DNA of 52,202 nt from Pseudomonas sp. ANT_H4 (GTDB taxonomy: Bacteria > Pseudomonadota > Gammaproteobacteria > Pseudomonadales > Pseudomonadaceae). Shown piece after piece: positions 18,246-26,533 of this stretch (the stretch's first letter is position 1; each line of letters opens with the position of its first letter). The translations under genes were made by a program, and so were the position numbers. The notes under the pieces are model-generated. The model searched no databases and had not been told where the DNA came from. It worked only from the letters and a program-made list of their open reading frames with translations. The stretch is taken from assembly GCF_008369295.1 (NCBI RefSeq), contig NZ_VOBG01000034.1, positions 1 through 52,202 of the forward strand, read 5' to 3'.

Positions 18246-19013
18246 ATGATACAGATCAGTGCCCTGCCCGCCTTCACCGATAACTACATCTGGTTGTTAC
18301 AGGATCATCGCAGCCATCGCTGCGCGGTAGTCGATCCCGGTGACGCCGCGCCCGTCCTGGGTTGGCTCAAGCAGCATCCGGAGTGGACCCTCAGCGATAT
18401 CCTGGTCACTCACCATCACCATGATCATGTCGGTGGCGTCGAGCAACTGAAAAGTATTTCAGGCGCAACGGTTTATGGCCCGGCGAATGAACAGATCCCG
18501 GCCCGGGACGTCGCCCTGAACGATAATGACCGCATCACCGTGCTGGGCTTGGAGTTCGACGTCTTCGCCGTGCCCGGCCATACCTTGGGGCACATTGCCT
18601 TCTATCAGCACGGCCTGCTGTTTTGTGGCGACACCCTGTTCGCCGCGGGTTGCGGTCGACTGTTCGAAGGCACCCCCGAGCAGATGCATGCTTCTCTGGA
18701 ACGTCTGGCTGCCCTACCCGCCGACACCCTGGTCTACTGCACCCACGAGTACACACAAAGCAACCTCAAATTTGCCCAGGCCGTGGAACCGGGTAACGCC
18801 GATATCGCCGAGCGAGTGGAGAAAGTCCGTCAGTTGCGGGCCATCGGCAAGATGACACTGCCTTCGACCCTAGCCCTGGAAAAACTCACGAACCCTTTCC
18901 TGCGCACCTCGGAAACATCTGTTAAAGAAAAAGCGGACGAACGGAATGGCCTGGATAACCGGTCCGGGAGCGCGGTTTTTGCTAGCTTGCGGTCTTGGAA
19001 AGATACGTTCTAA
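18246..19013 (+). CDS. gloB: Hydroxyacylglutathione hydrolase (glyoxalase II)
   Basis: Hydrolyses S-D-lactoylglutathione to D-lactate and glutathione, the second step of methylglyoxal detoxification. The 255 residues show the metallo-beta-lactamase zinc motif T-H-H-H-H-D-H-V-G-G, then P-G-H-T-L-G-H-I and C-T-H-E-Y-T, which supply the remaining metal ligands. The C-terminal glutathione-binding domain ends K-E-K-A-D-E-R-N...S-L-R-S-W-K-D. The frame is open from 18180, but M-I-Q-I-S-A-L-P-A-F-T-D-N-Y at 18246 is the conserved start. It is followed by mltD, which has its own promoter. Confidence 0.96.
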   Translation: MIQISALPAFTDNYIWLLQDHRSHRCAVVDPGDAAPVLGWLKQHPEWTLSDILVTHHHHDHVGGVEQLKSISGATVYGPANEQIPARDVALNDNDRITVLGLEFDVFAVPGHTLGHIAFYQHGLLFCGDTLFAAGCGRLFEGTPEQMHASLERLAALPADTLVYCTHEYTQSNLKFAQAVEPGNADIAERVEKVRQLRAIGKMTLPSTLALEKLTNPFLRTSETSVKEKADERNGLDNRSGSAVFASLRSWKDTF

Positions 19014-19046
19014 GAAGACAGGTTCTGGTACGAAATTTCTGAATGG

Positions 19047-19075
19047 TTGACCGCAACCAAAGCGCTTTCTAGAAT
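19047..19075 (+). promoter_or_regulatory. Sigma-70 promoter of mltD
   Basis: The -35 box TTGACC (19047-19052) and the -10 box TAGAAT (19070-19075) are separated by exactly 17 bases, a near-consensus housekeeping promoter. The start codon of mltD follows 37 bases after the -10. Confidence 0.75.
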
Positions 19076-19111
19076 CGCCCGACATTTTTGCCCGGAACTA
19101 ACTTCCAGCCA

Positions 19112-20524
19112 ATGTCGTCATCTATTCGTAAATCCAACCATTCAGACGCATTGACCCGCTTGGCTCAAGCCATTGCGGTGGCTGTCTCCGCGACTCTGGC
19201 GGGCTGCCAAACGACTAATTTCGCTGCACAATCCACCGTGCAACCCAAACCCATTCTTGCTGCCAAAATCAAGCAAAAGCCCCTTTGGTTATCAGAGAAA
19301 CCAAGCCCCCAGGTGCCCCAGGATGTCTGGGAACGCATGCGCCAGGGTTTCCAATTGCAGGACGGGGTGGGCGTCAACCCGCGCATCGAGCAACAGCGCT
19401 TGTGGTTTGCCAGCAATCCATCCTTCCTGGAGAATGCCGGCGAACGCGGCAGTCTCTATATTCATTACATCGTCGAACGCCTTGAAGAGCGCAACATGCC
19501 CCTGGAGCTGGCGCTGCTGCCAGTGATTGAAAGCGCCTACAACCCGATGGCCTATTCACGCAGCGATGCGGTCGGCTTGTGGCAGTTCATTCCTTCCACC
19601 GGGCGCTACTTCAACCTGCGCCAGACCCGCGCCTACGATGGCCGCCGCGACATCACCGCCTCCACCACCGCCGCCCTGGACTATCTGACACGTCTGCATG
19701 ACATGTTCAACGGCGACTGGTTGCTGGCCCTGGCAGCCTATAACGCGGGTGAAGGTACGGTCAGCCGGGCCATCGAGCGCAACGAAAAGCTCGGTTTGCC
19801 GACGGACTACTGGAACCTGCCACTGCCCCAGGAAACCAAGGACTACGTACCCAAGTTCCTGGCGCTGTCCCAGGTGGTGCTGGCCCCCGAGGCCTACGGC
19901 GTCAACCTGAACCCGATCGCCAACACGCCCTATTTCGAAGTGGTCGAAGTCAAGCAAAGCATGGACCTGTCCCGGGTCGCGGCGCTGGCAGAGATCGACG
20001 AAGACGAATTGTTCCAGCTTAACCCGGCCCTCAAACAGCGCACGACCCTGGATGGCCCTCAGCATTTGCTGGTGCCGACGTCCAAGGCGCAGTTGCTGGC
20101 CAGCAGCCTGTCGGCGATGAATCCCGAGGAGTTGCTGAGCCTGCGACCGAAAAAGCCGGTGTTCGACGAAGTGGAACACAAGGCCATCGCCGGTCGCTCG
20201 CGCAGCTACAAGGTCAAGAGCGGTGACAACCTGACGTTCATTGCCAAGGCCAACAAGGTCGATGTCCATGACCTGCAGCGCTGGAACAAGCTAAACGGCC
20301 AGAGCCTCAAGGTCGGCCAGACCCTGGTCATGCAAGACACCCGCAAGGTGATGGCCAAGGCCGGCGGCAAGAAACCAGCGCAGTACAAGGTCAAGAAAGG
20401 CGACTCGCTGTACATCGTGGCCAAGCGCTTCAACGTTGAGATGCAGCATCTCAAGCGTTGGAACCCGCGTACTGGCCTGGCGCTGAAGCCGGGGCAGATG
20501 CTGGTGGTTTCCGGACCGCGCTAA
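19112..20524 (+). CDS. mltD: Membrane-bound lytic murein transglycosylase D
   Basis: An outer-membrane lipoprotein that cleaves peptidoglycan glycan strands. It has 470 residues. The signal sequence ends in the lipobox L-A-G-C at about residues 29-32. The SLT domain (about residues 100-260) shows the catalytic glutamate in P-V-I-E-S-A-Y-N-P and the motifs G-L-W-Q-F-I-P-S-T-G and A-Y-N-A-G-E-G. Two C-terminal LysM repeats (about 372-415 and 425-468) bind peptidoglycan; E. coli MltD also has two. The start at 19112 is preferred to a TTG at 19088. It lies 98 bases downstream of gloB but has its own promoter. Confidence 0.95.
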   Translation: MSSSIRKSNHSDALTRLAQAIAVAVSATLAGCQTTNFAAQSTVQPKPILAAKIKQKPLWLSEKPSPQVPQDVWERMRQGFQLQDGVGVNPRIEQQRLWFASNPSFLENAGERGSLYIHYIVERLEERNMPLELALLPVIESAYNPMAYSRSDAVGLWQFIPSTGRYFNLRQTRAYDGRRDITASTTAALDYLTRLHDMFNGDWLLALAAYNAGEGTVSRAIERNEKLGLPTDYWNLPLPQETKDYVPKFLALSQVVLAPEAYGVNLNPIANTPYFEVVEVKQSMDLSRVAALAEIDEDELFQLNPALKQRTTLDGPQHLLVPTSKAQLLASSLSAMNPEELLSLRPKKPVFDEVEHKAIAGRSRSYKVKSGDNLTFIAKANKVDVHDLQRWNKLNGQSLKVGQTLVMQDTRKVMAKAGGKKPAQYKVKKGDSLYIVAKRFNVEMQHLKRWNPRTGLALKPGQMLVVSGPR

Positions 20525-20578
20525 CTGACAAAACCTCTTGGGGCTGACTTATTTGTCGGATCGCCGCACCGCTGCATT

Positions 20579-20660
20579 GGGCTGCGCAGCAGCCCCATTA
20601 AGGTATCCATATTCCGAGGGCCGCTTCGCGGCCCAACGCGGGCAAGCCCGTTCGCCACAA
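20579..20660. repeat. Cluster of palindromes and a degenerate REP copy
   Basis: Three hairpins stand in series behind mltD: GGGCTGC-gca-GCAGCCC (20579-20595), GGGCCGC-ttc-GCGGCCC (20618-20634) and CGGGC-aa-GCCCG (20639-20650). The last is followed by GTTCGCCACAA, which matches the right half of the palindrome at 10734-10763. The layout is typical of Pseudomonas intergenic repeat clusters and probably ends the mltD message. The rest of the 246-base gap to the next gene holds nothing else I can name. Confidence 0.75.
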
Positions 20661-20771
20661 TAACTAGCTCTCACCTCGGATAGCCGCCATCTTTAACAAC
20701 CTTTTTCCAGCCGGAACAAGCTGTTACTGTACCGATCATAAAGCCCAAGCCGCCTGGATCGGATCTCTGAC

Positions 20772-22601
20772 TTGAAGCGTTCCCTCCTTCTACTAATAAG
20801 TCTGGCCTTGAGCTTTTCCGCGAACGCCACCATTACCGAGAGCCACGGTTATGCGCAGTTCGGCACGCTCAAGTACCCGGCCAAATTCACCCACTTCGAC
20901 TGGGTAAACCCCGCAGCGCCCAAGGGCGGCACCTTGCGGGTCATGGCCGCGGGCACCTTCGACACCCTCAACCCTTATACCTTCAAGGGTACGAGCCCGG
21001 TGTCCACTGCCAATTTCCTGCAATACGGCGTCAACGAGCTTAACGAGCCGCTTATGGTCGGGACCGGCCAATACGCCCCCTCCGGCGATGAACCCACCTC
21101 CAGCTACGGCCTGATCGCGCAATCGGTGGAATACAGCGAGGACCGCAGTTGGGTGGTGTTCAACCTGCGCCCGCAAGCCCGTTTCCACGATGGCAAGCCG
21201 ATCACCGCCTACGACGTTGCGTTCTCTTATCGCACGCTGCTGACCGAAGGCCACCCGCAATACCGCACCAACCTTCAGGAAGTGGCGCGGGTAGACATCC
21301 TCAATCGTCATCGCATCCGCTTTGTGTTCAAGCGCGCCGGCAATCCGCTGCTGATCCTGCGCCTGGGCGAGTTACCGGTGCTGCCCCAGCACTACTGGAA
21401 AAACCGCGACTTCAAGGCCACCACGTTCGAGCCCCCGCTGGGCAGCGGGCCCTATCGGATCGCCAAGGTCCAGCCGGGCCGGCAACTGGTGTTCGAGCGG
21501 GTCACGGACTATTGGGGCAAGGACCTGGCAGTCAACCGTGGCTTTTACAACTACAACAAGGTCGAGGTGGAGTTCTACCGCGATAGCGACGTGGCTTTTG
21601 AAGCCTTCAAGGCCGGTGAGTTCGATATCTATATCGAGCATCAGGCGAAAAACTGGGCCAACGGCTACAACTTCCCGGCGGTCAATCGTGGCGACGTGAT
21701 CAAGGCGCAGATTGCCCACCAGATCCCGACCCAGAGCCAAGGCCTGTTCATGAACAGCCGACGCCCGACTTTCAGCCAAACCAAGGTCCGCGAAGCCCTG
21801 GGGCTAATGTTCGACTTCGAGTGGACCAACCGCACCCTGTTCAGCGGCGCCTACAAGCGCACGCTCAGCTACTACCCCAACAGCGAATTCGCCGCCACCG
21901 GGGTACCGGTGGGCCATGAATGGCTGATGCTCTCGCCCTATCGCGAGCAACTGCCGGCCAACCTCTTCACCCAGGCCTTCAGTTTGCCCCAGACCGACGG
22001 GCGCGGTATTCCCCGAGACACCCTGCGTCGCGCCCTGGCGCTACTGGCCGAAGCCGGCTGGAAGCTTTCCGGCCAGCGCCTGCTCAACAGCGAGGGGCAG
22101 CCGCTGCGCTTCGAGATACTGCTGGTCAACCCGAACCTGGAACGAATCCTTCAGCCTTATGTGGAGAATCTGACGAGCATCGGTATCGACGCCCGCTTGC
22201 GCACCGTTGACCGGGCGCAGTACAAACAACGGCTCGACCAATTCGACTTCGATATGATTCTGATGACACTCAACCAGACCCTTAGCCCTGGGCTTGAGCA
22301 GTGGCAGTATTTCCATTCCAGCCAGGCTGGGATCAAGGGCAGCAAGAATTACGCGGGCATCGCCAGCCCGGTGGTCGACCATCTGCTGGAACAACTGTTG
22401 GCCGCGCAGACCCGCGACGAGCAACTGGCAGCGGGCCGAGCCCTGGACAGGGTCCTGCTTTGGCAGCACTACAGTATTCCCAACTGGTACCTCAACTATC
22501 ATCGCCTGGCGTACCGCAATCGGTTCGCCTTCGTCACTACGCCGCCCTACAGTCTGGGCCTGAGCGCATGGTGGCTGAAAGCTTCGGAGAAAGCCCAATG
22601 A
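20772..22601 (+). CDS. nppA1: Peptide/nucleoside-antibiotic ABC importer, first periplasmic binding protein
   Basis: A 609-residue SBP_bac_5 (oligopeptide/dipeptide) binding protein of the YejA type with a signal peptide (residues 1-20, ending F-S-A-N-A). The mature protein begins with the YejA-family stretch H-F-D-W-V-N-P-A-A-P-K-G-G. The ligand-binding lobes occupy the rest. It is the first of five genes (A1-A2-B-C-D) matching the Npp transporter of P. aeruginosa (PA1811-PA1807), which imports peptidyl-nucleoside and microcin-type antibiotics and probably peptides. The start codon is TTG at 20772. The stop overlaps the next start (ATGA, 22598-22601). Confidence 0.88.
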   Translation: MKRSLLLLISLALSFSANATITESHGYAQFGTLKYPAKFTHFDWVNPAAPKGGTLRVMAAGTFDTLNPYTFKGTSPVSTANFLQYGVNELNEPLMVGTGQYAPSGDEPTSSYGLIAQSVEYSEDRSWVVFNLRPQARFHDGKPITAYDVAFSYRTLLTEGHPQYRTNLQEVARVDILNRHRIRFVFKRAGNPLLILRLGELPVLPQHYWKNRDFKATTFEPPLGSGPYRIAKVQPGRQLVFERVTDYWGKDLAVNRGFYNYNKVEVEFYRDSDVAFEAFKAGEFDIYIEHQAKNWANGYNFPAVNRGDVIKAQIAHQIPTQSQGLFMNSRRPTFSQTKVREALGLMFDFEWTNRTLFSGAYKRTLSYYPNSEFAATGVPVGHEWLMLSPYREQLPANLFTQAFSLPQTDGRGIPRDTLRRALALLAEAGWKLSGQRLLNSEGQPLRFEILLVNPNLERILQPYVENLTSIGIDARLRTVDRAQYKQRLDQFDFDMILMTLNQTLSPGLEQWQYFHSSQAGIKGSKNYAGIASPVVDHLLEQLLAAQTRDEQLAAGRALDRVLLWQHYSIPNWYLNYHRLAYRNRFAFVTTPPYSLGLSAWWLKASEKAQ

Positions 22602-24436
22602 TACCTTTGCGTACTGTGATTCTTGGTGGCCTGTTGTTCTGTGCTGCGGCCAATGCCGCGCCGAAACATGCCCTGACCCTCTATGACGAACCGCCCAAAT
22701 ACCCCGCCGATTTCAAGCACGTCGACTATGTAAATCCCAACGCGCCCAAGGGCGGCACCTTTCGCGAGTCCAGCATGGGTGGTTTCGACAGCCTCAACCC
22801 CTTCATCAACAAGGGCGTAGCGGCGGACAACATCACCCTGGTCTACGACACTCTCGCCCAGCAAGGCCTCGACGAGCCCATTACCGAATACGGCCTGATT
22901 GCCGGCAAGATCGAAAAAGCCCCCGACAACAGCTGGGTGCGTTTCTACCTGCGGCCCGAAGCACGCTTCAATGATGGCCACCCGGTGCGCGCCGAAGACG
23001 TGGTATTCAGCTTCCAGACCTTGATGAAACAAGGCTCGCCGATCTATCGCACCTACTACGCTGACGTCGACGAAGTGGTGGCCGAAGACCCACTGCGGGT
23101 GTTGTTCAAGTTCAAGCGCACCAACAACCGCGAACTGCCGCTGATCCTCGGTCAGTTGCCGGTGCTGCCCAAGCATTGGTGGGCGGCTCGGGACTTTGCC
23201 AAGGGCAACCTGGAGGTCCCACTGGGCAGCGGGCCGTACAAGGTCGTCGAGGTCAAGCCCGGCCGGTCGATTCGCTACGAGCGGGTCAAGGACTACTGGG
23301 GCAAGGACCTGCCGATCAACAAGGGGTTGTACAACTTCGATTACCGAGTCACCGACTATTACCGCGACAACACCGTTGCACTGGAAGCACTCAAGGCCGG
23401 CCAGTTCGATTACTGGCAGGAAATCAGTGCGAAAAACTGGGCCAATGCCTACAACATTCCAGCCGTCACCCAGGGCCGACTGATCAAGGAAGAGATCCCC
23501 AATGGCAACCCGACCGGGATGCAGGGTTTCGTCTTCAATATTCGCAAACCCATGTTCCAGGATGTGCGCGTACGCAAGGCCATCAGCCTGCTGCTGGACT
23601 TTGAATGGAGCAACAAGCAACTGTTCAACGGTGCCTACACCCGCAGCCGCAGTTACTTTGAAAACTCGGACATGGCGGCCATTGGCCTGCCCGGCCCCGA
23701 AGAGTTGGCAATTCTTGAACCGCTGCGCGACAAGATCCCGCCCCAGGTATTCACTGAAGCCTTCCAGCCGGCAAAAACTGATGCCAGCGGCATGATCCGC
23801 ACCCAGCAGCGCGAAGCCTATCAACTGTTGCAAGAGGCCGGCTGGCGCATCGTCGACGACAAGATGGTCGACGCAACCGGCAAGCCGGTGACCATCGAGT
23901 TCCTCCTGGCCCAGACCGAGTTCGAGCGCATTTTGTTGCCGTTCAAGCGCAACCTGTCGGACTTGGGGATAGACCTGGTGATTCGTCGGGTCGACGTCTC
24001 TCAATACATTAACCGCATCCGCTCCCGTGACTTCGACATGGTGGTGGGCAGCTTCCCGCAATCCTCCTCACCAGGTAACGAGCAGCGTGAGTTCTGGAAA
24101 TCTTCCAGCGCCGACAATCCGGGCAGCCGTAACTACATCGGCCTGAAAGACCCGGCCATCGACCAGTTGGTGGAAGAGCTGATCGACGCCGACTCGCGCA
24201 AAAGCCTGATAGCCCACGCCAAGGCCCTGGACCGGGTGCTGCAGTTCGGCTACTACGTGATCCCCAACTGGCACATCAAGACCTACCGAGTGGCCTACTG
24301 GGATCACCTCGGCCACCCGAAGGTCCCGCCGCGCTATGACGTCGGTATCGCCACCTGGTGGATCAAGCCCGATGCCAAACCGGCCGTGACCCTGGACACA
24401 GACCCAACCGCCGATCCGGCGAGCGGAGGCGATTAA
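22598..24436 (+). CDS. nppA2: Peptide/nucleoside-antibiotic ABC importer, second periplasmic binding protein
   Basis: A 612-residue paralogue of the preceding protein with its own signal peptide (about residues 1-20, ending A-A-N-A-A). It shares the motifs H-V-D-Y-V-N-P-N-A-P-K-G-G and P-L-G-S-G-P-Y with its neighbour. The frame is open far upstream (22301), but the real start is ATG 22598, overlapping the stop of the first gene, which implies translational coupling. Tandem binding proteins feeding one permease suggest a wider or split substrate range. The signal peptide supports periplasmic location. Confidence 0.88.
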   Translation: MIPLRTVILGGLLFCAAANAAPKHALTLYDEPPKYPADFKHVDYVNPNAPKGGTFRESSMGGFDSLNPFINKGVAADNITLVYDTLAQQGLDEPITEYGLIAGKIEKAPDNSWVRFYLRPEARFNDGHPVRAEDVVFSFQTLMKQGSPIYRTYYADVDEVVAEDPLRVLFKFKRTNNRELPLILGQLPVLPKHWWAARDFAKGNLEVPLGSGPYKVVEVKPGRSIRYERVKDYWGKDLPINKGLYNFDYRVTDYYRDNTVALEALKAGQFDYWQEISAKNWANAYNIPAVTQGRLIKEEIPNGNPTGMQGFVFNIRKPMFQDVRVRKAISLLLDFEWSNKQLFNGAYTRSRSYFENSDMAAIGLPGPEELAILEPLRDKIPPQVFTEAFQPAKTDASGMIRTQQREAYQLLQEAGWRIVDDKMVDATGKPVTIEFLLAQTEFERILLPFKRNLSDLGIDLVIRRVDVSQYINRIRSRDFDMVVGSFPQSSSPGNEQREFWKSSSADNPGSRNYIGLKDPAIDQLVEELIDADSRKSLIAHAKALDRVLQFGYYVIPNWHIKTYRVAYWDHLGHPKVPPRYDVGIATWWIKPDAKPAVTLDTDPTADPASGGD

Positions 24437-24437
24437 C

Positions 24438-25511
24438 ATGCTGGCCTATATTTTTCGCCGACTGCTGCTGATTATTCCGACCCTGTTCGGCATCCTGCTG
24501 ATCAACTTCGTCATCATCCAGGCCGCTCCCGGTGGCCCGGTGGAGCAGATGATCGCCAAGCTCGAAGGCTTTGAAGGCGCCACCAGCCGAATTGCCGGCG
24601 GCGGCGCCGAAGTGTCGGTGGCGGGCTCCAGCTACCGTGGTGCCCAGGGTCTGGACCCGGCGCTGGTCAAGGAAATCGAGAAGATGTACGGCTTCGACAA
24701 GTCGGCGCCGGAACGCCTGTGGATCATGATCAAGAACTACGCCAGGCTGGATTTCGGCGACAGTTTTTTCCGTGACGCCAAGGTCATCGACCTGATCAAG
24801 GAAAAGATGCCGGTGTCCATCTCCCTCGGGCTGTGGAGCACCCTGATCATGTACCTGGTGTCGATCCCGCTGGGGATCGCCAAGGCCACGCGCCATGGCA
24901 GCCACTTTGACGTCTGGACCAGTTCGGCGATCATCGTCGGCTATGCGATACCGGCGTTCCTGTTTGCGATTCTGCTGATCGTGGTGTTTGCCGGTGGCAG
25001 TTATTTCGACTGGTTTCCCTTGCGAGGACTGACCTCCAATGACTTTGACGAGTTGAGCTGGGGCGCCAAGGTACTCGATTATTTCTGGCACCTTGCGTTG
25101 CCCGTCACCGCCCTGGTAATCGGCAACTTCGCCACCATGACCTTGCTGACCAAAAACAGCTTCCTCGATGAGATCAACAAGCAATACGTGGTGACCGCCA
25201 AGGCCAAGGGCCTGACCAACCATCGCGTGCTCTACGGTCATGTGTTTCGCAACGCCATGCTGTTGGTGATCGCCGGTTTTCCTTCGGCGTTTATCGGCAT
25301 CTTCTTTACCGGCTCGTTGCTGGTGGAAGTGATCTTCTCCCTCGACGGCCTGGGCCTGATGAGTTTTGAAGCGGCGATCAACCGCGACTACCCGGTAGTG
25401 TTCGGCACGCTGTTTATCTTCACCTTGCTGGGCCTGGTGGTGAAGCTGATCGGCGACCTCACCTACACCCTGGTGGACCCACGCATCGACTTCGAAAGCC
25501 GGGAGCATTGA
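24438..25511 (+). CDS. nppB: ABC importer permease, YejB/NppB type
   Basis: A 357-residue inner-membrane permease of the DppB/OppB class. There is one N-terminal helix, a periplasmic insert (about residues 35-115), then five more helices. The cytoplasmic EAA loop, which docks the ATPase, is visible as A-K-A-K-G-L-T-N-H-R-V-L-Y-G-H-V-F-R-N-A. It begins 1 base after the preceding stop and ends 1 base before the next start, as expected in a tight operon. Confidence 0.93.
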   Translation: MLAYIFRRLLLIIPTLFGILLINFVIIQAAPGGPVEQMIAKLEGFEGATSRIAGGGAEVSVAGSSYRGAQGLDPALVKEIEKMYGFDKSAPERLWIMIKNYARLDFGDSFFRDAKVIDLIKEKMPVSISLGLWSTLIMYLVSIPLGIAKATRHGSHFDVWTSSAIIVGYAIPAFLFAILLIVVFAGGSYFDWFPLRGLTSNDFDELSWGAKVLDYFWHLALPVTALVIGNFATMTLLTKNSFLDEINKQYVVTAKAKGLTNHRVLYGHVFRNAMLLVIAGFPSAFIGIFFTGSLLVEVIFSLDGLGLMSFEAAINRDYPVVFGTLFIFTLLGLVVKLIGDLTYTLVDPRIDFESREH

Positions 25512-25512
25512 G

Positions 25513-26532
25513 ATGAATCTATCCCCCCTCAATCGCCGTCGTTTCGAGCGCTTCAAGGCCAACAAGCGTGGCTGGTGGTCGCTGTGGCTGTTCCTGATTT
25601 TGTTCGGCGCAAGCCTGGGCGCCGAACTGATCGCCAACGACAAACCGCTGGCGGTGCATTACGACGGCGACTGGTATTTCCCGGCCCTCAAGCGCTACCC
25701 GGAAACCACCTTCGGCGGCGAGTTCCCCCTGGAAGCCAACTACAAAAGCCCGTACATCCGTGAGCTGCTCAAGGCCAAGGACGCCTGGACCCTGTGGGCA
25801 CCGATCCCTTATAGCTACCAGAGCATCAACTACGACCTGAAAGTCCCGGCCCCTGCCCCGCCTTCCACGGACAACCTGCTGGGCACCGACGACCAGGGCC
25901 GCGATGTGCTGGCACGCGTGATTTACGGCTTCCGTATTTCGGTACTGTTTGCCCTGACATTAACGGTACTCAGCTCGATCATCGGTGTGGTTGCCGGCGC
26001 GTTGCAGGGTTTCTATGGCGGCTGGGTCGACTTGGTCGGGCAGCGGTTCCTGGAGATCTGGTCGGGTTTGCCGGTGCTGTACCTGCTGATCATCCTCGCC
26101 AGTTTCGTGCAACCGAACTTCTGGTGGCTGCTGGGGATCATGCTGCTGTTTTCCTGGATGAGCCTGGTGGACGTGGTGCGCGCCGAGTTCCTGCGTGGGC
26201 GCAACCTGGAGTACGTGCGCGCGGCCAGGGCCCTGGGCATGCAGAATGGCGCGATCATGTTCCGCCATATCCTGCCCAACGCCATGGTCTCGACCATGAC
26301 CTTCATGCCGTTCATTCTGACTGGCGCCATCGGTACCCTGACCGCCCTGGACTTCCTGGGCTTTGGCCTGCCAGCCGGTTCGCCGTCTTTGGGTGAGTTG
26401 GTGGCCCAGGGTAAATCCAACCTGCAAGCGCCGTGGCTGGGCATGAGTGCCTTTGCCGTGCTGGCGATCATGTTGAGTTTGCTGGTGTTTATCGGCGAGT
26501 CCGCTCGCGATGCCTTCGACCCGAGGAAATGA
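25513..26532 (+). CDS. nppC: ABC importer permease, YejE/NppC type
   Basis: The second permease, 339 residues, DppC/OppC class. It has an N-terminal helix and a large periplasmic insert with D-W-Y-F-P-A-L-K-R-Y-P-E-T typical of YejE. The OppC signature G-T-D-D-Q-G-R-D-V-L-A-R follows, and the EAA loop reads A-A-R-A-L-G-M-Q-N-G-A-I-M-F-R-H-I-L-P-N-A. It is tightly packed between nppB and the ATPase gene. Confidence 0.93.
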   Translation: MNLSPLNRRRFERFKANKRGWWSLWLFLILFGASLGAELIANDKPLAVHYDGDWYFPALKRYPETTFGGEFPLEANYKSPYIRELLKAKDAWTLWAPIPYSYQSINYDLKVPAPAPPSTDNLLGTDDQGRDVLARVIYGFRISVLFALTLTVLSSIIGVVAGALQGFYGGWVDLVGQRFLEIWSGLPVLYLLIILASFVQPNFWWLLGIMLLFSWMSLVDVVRAEFLRGRNLEYVRAARALGMQNGAIMFRHILPNAMVSTMTFMPFILTGAIGTLTALDFLGFGLPAGSPSLGELVAQGKSNLQAPWLGMSAFAVLAIMLSLLVFIGESARDAFDPRK

Positions 26533-26533
26533 G

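Noticed and set aside
22547..25643. Two long minus-strand frames opposite the npp genes
   Set aside because: Shadows of the binding protein and permease genes, with no ribosome sites or recognisable domains.
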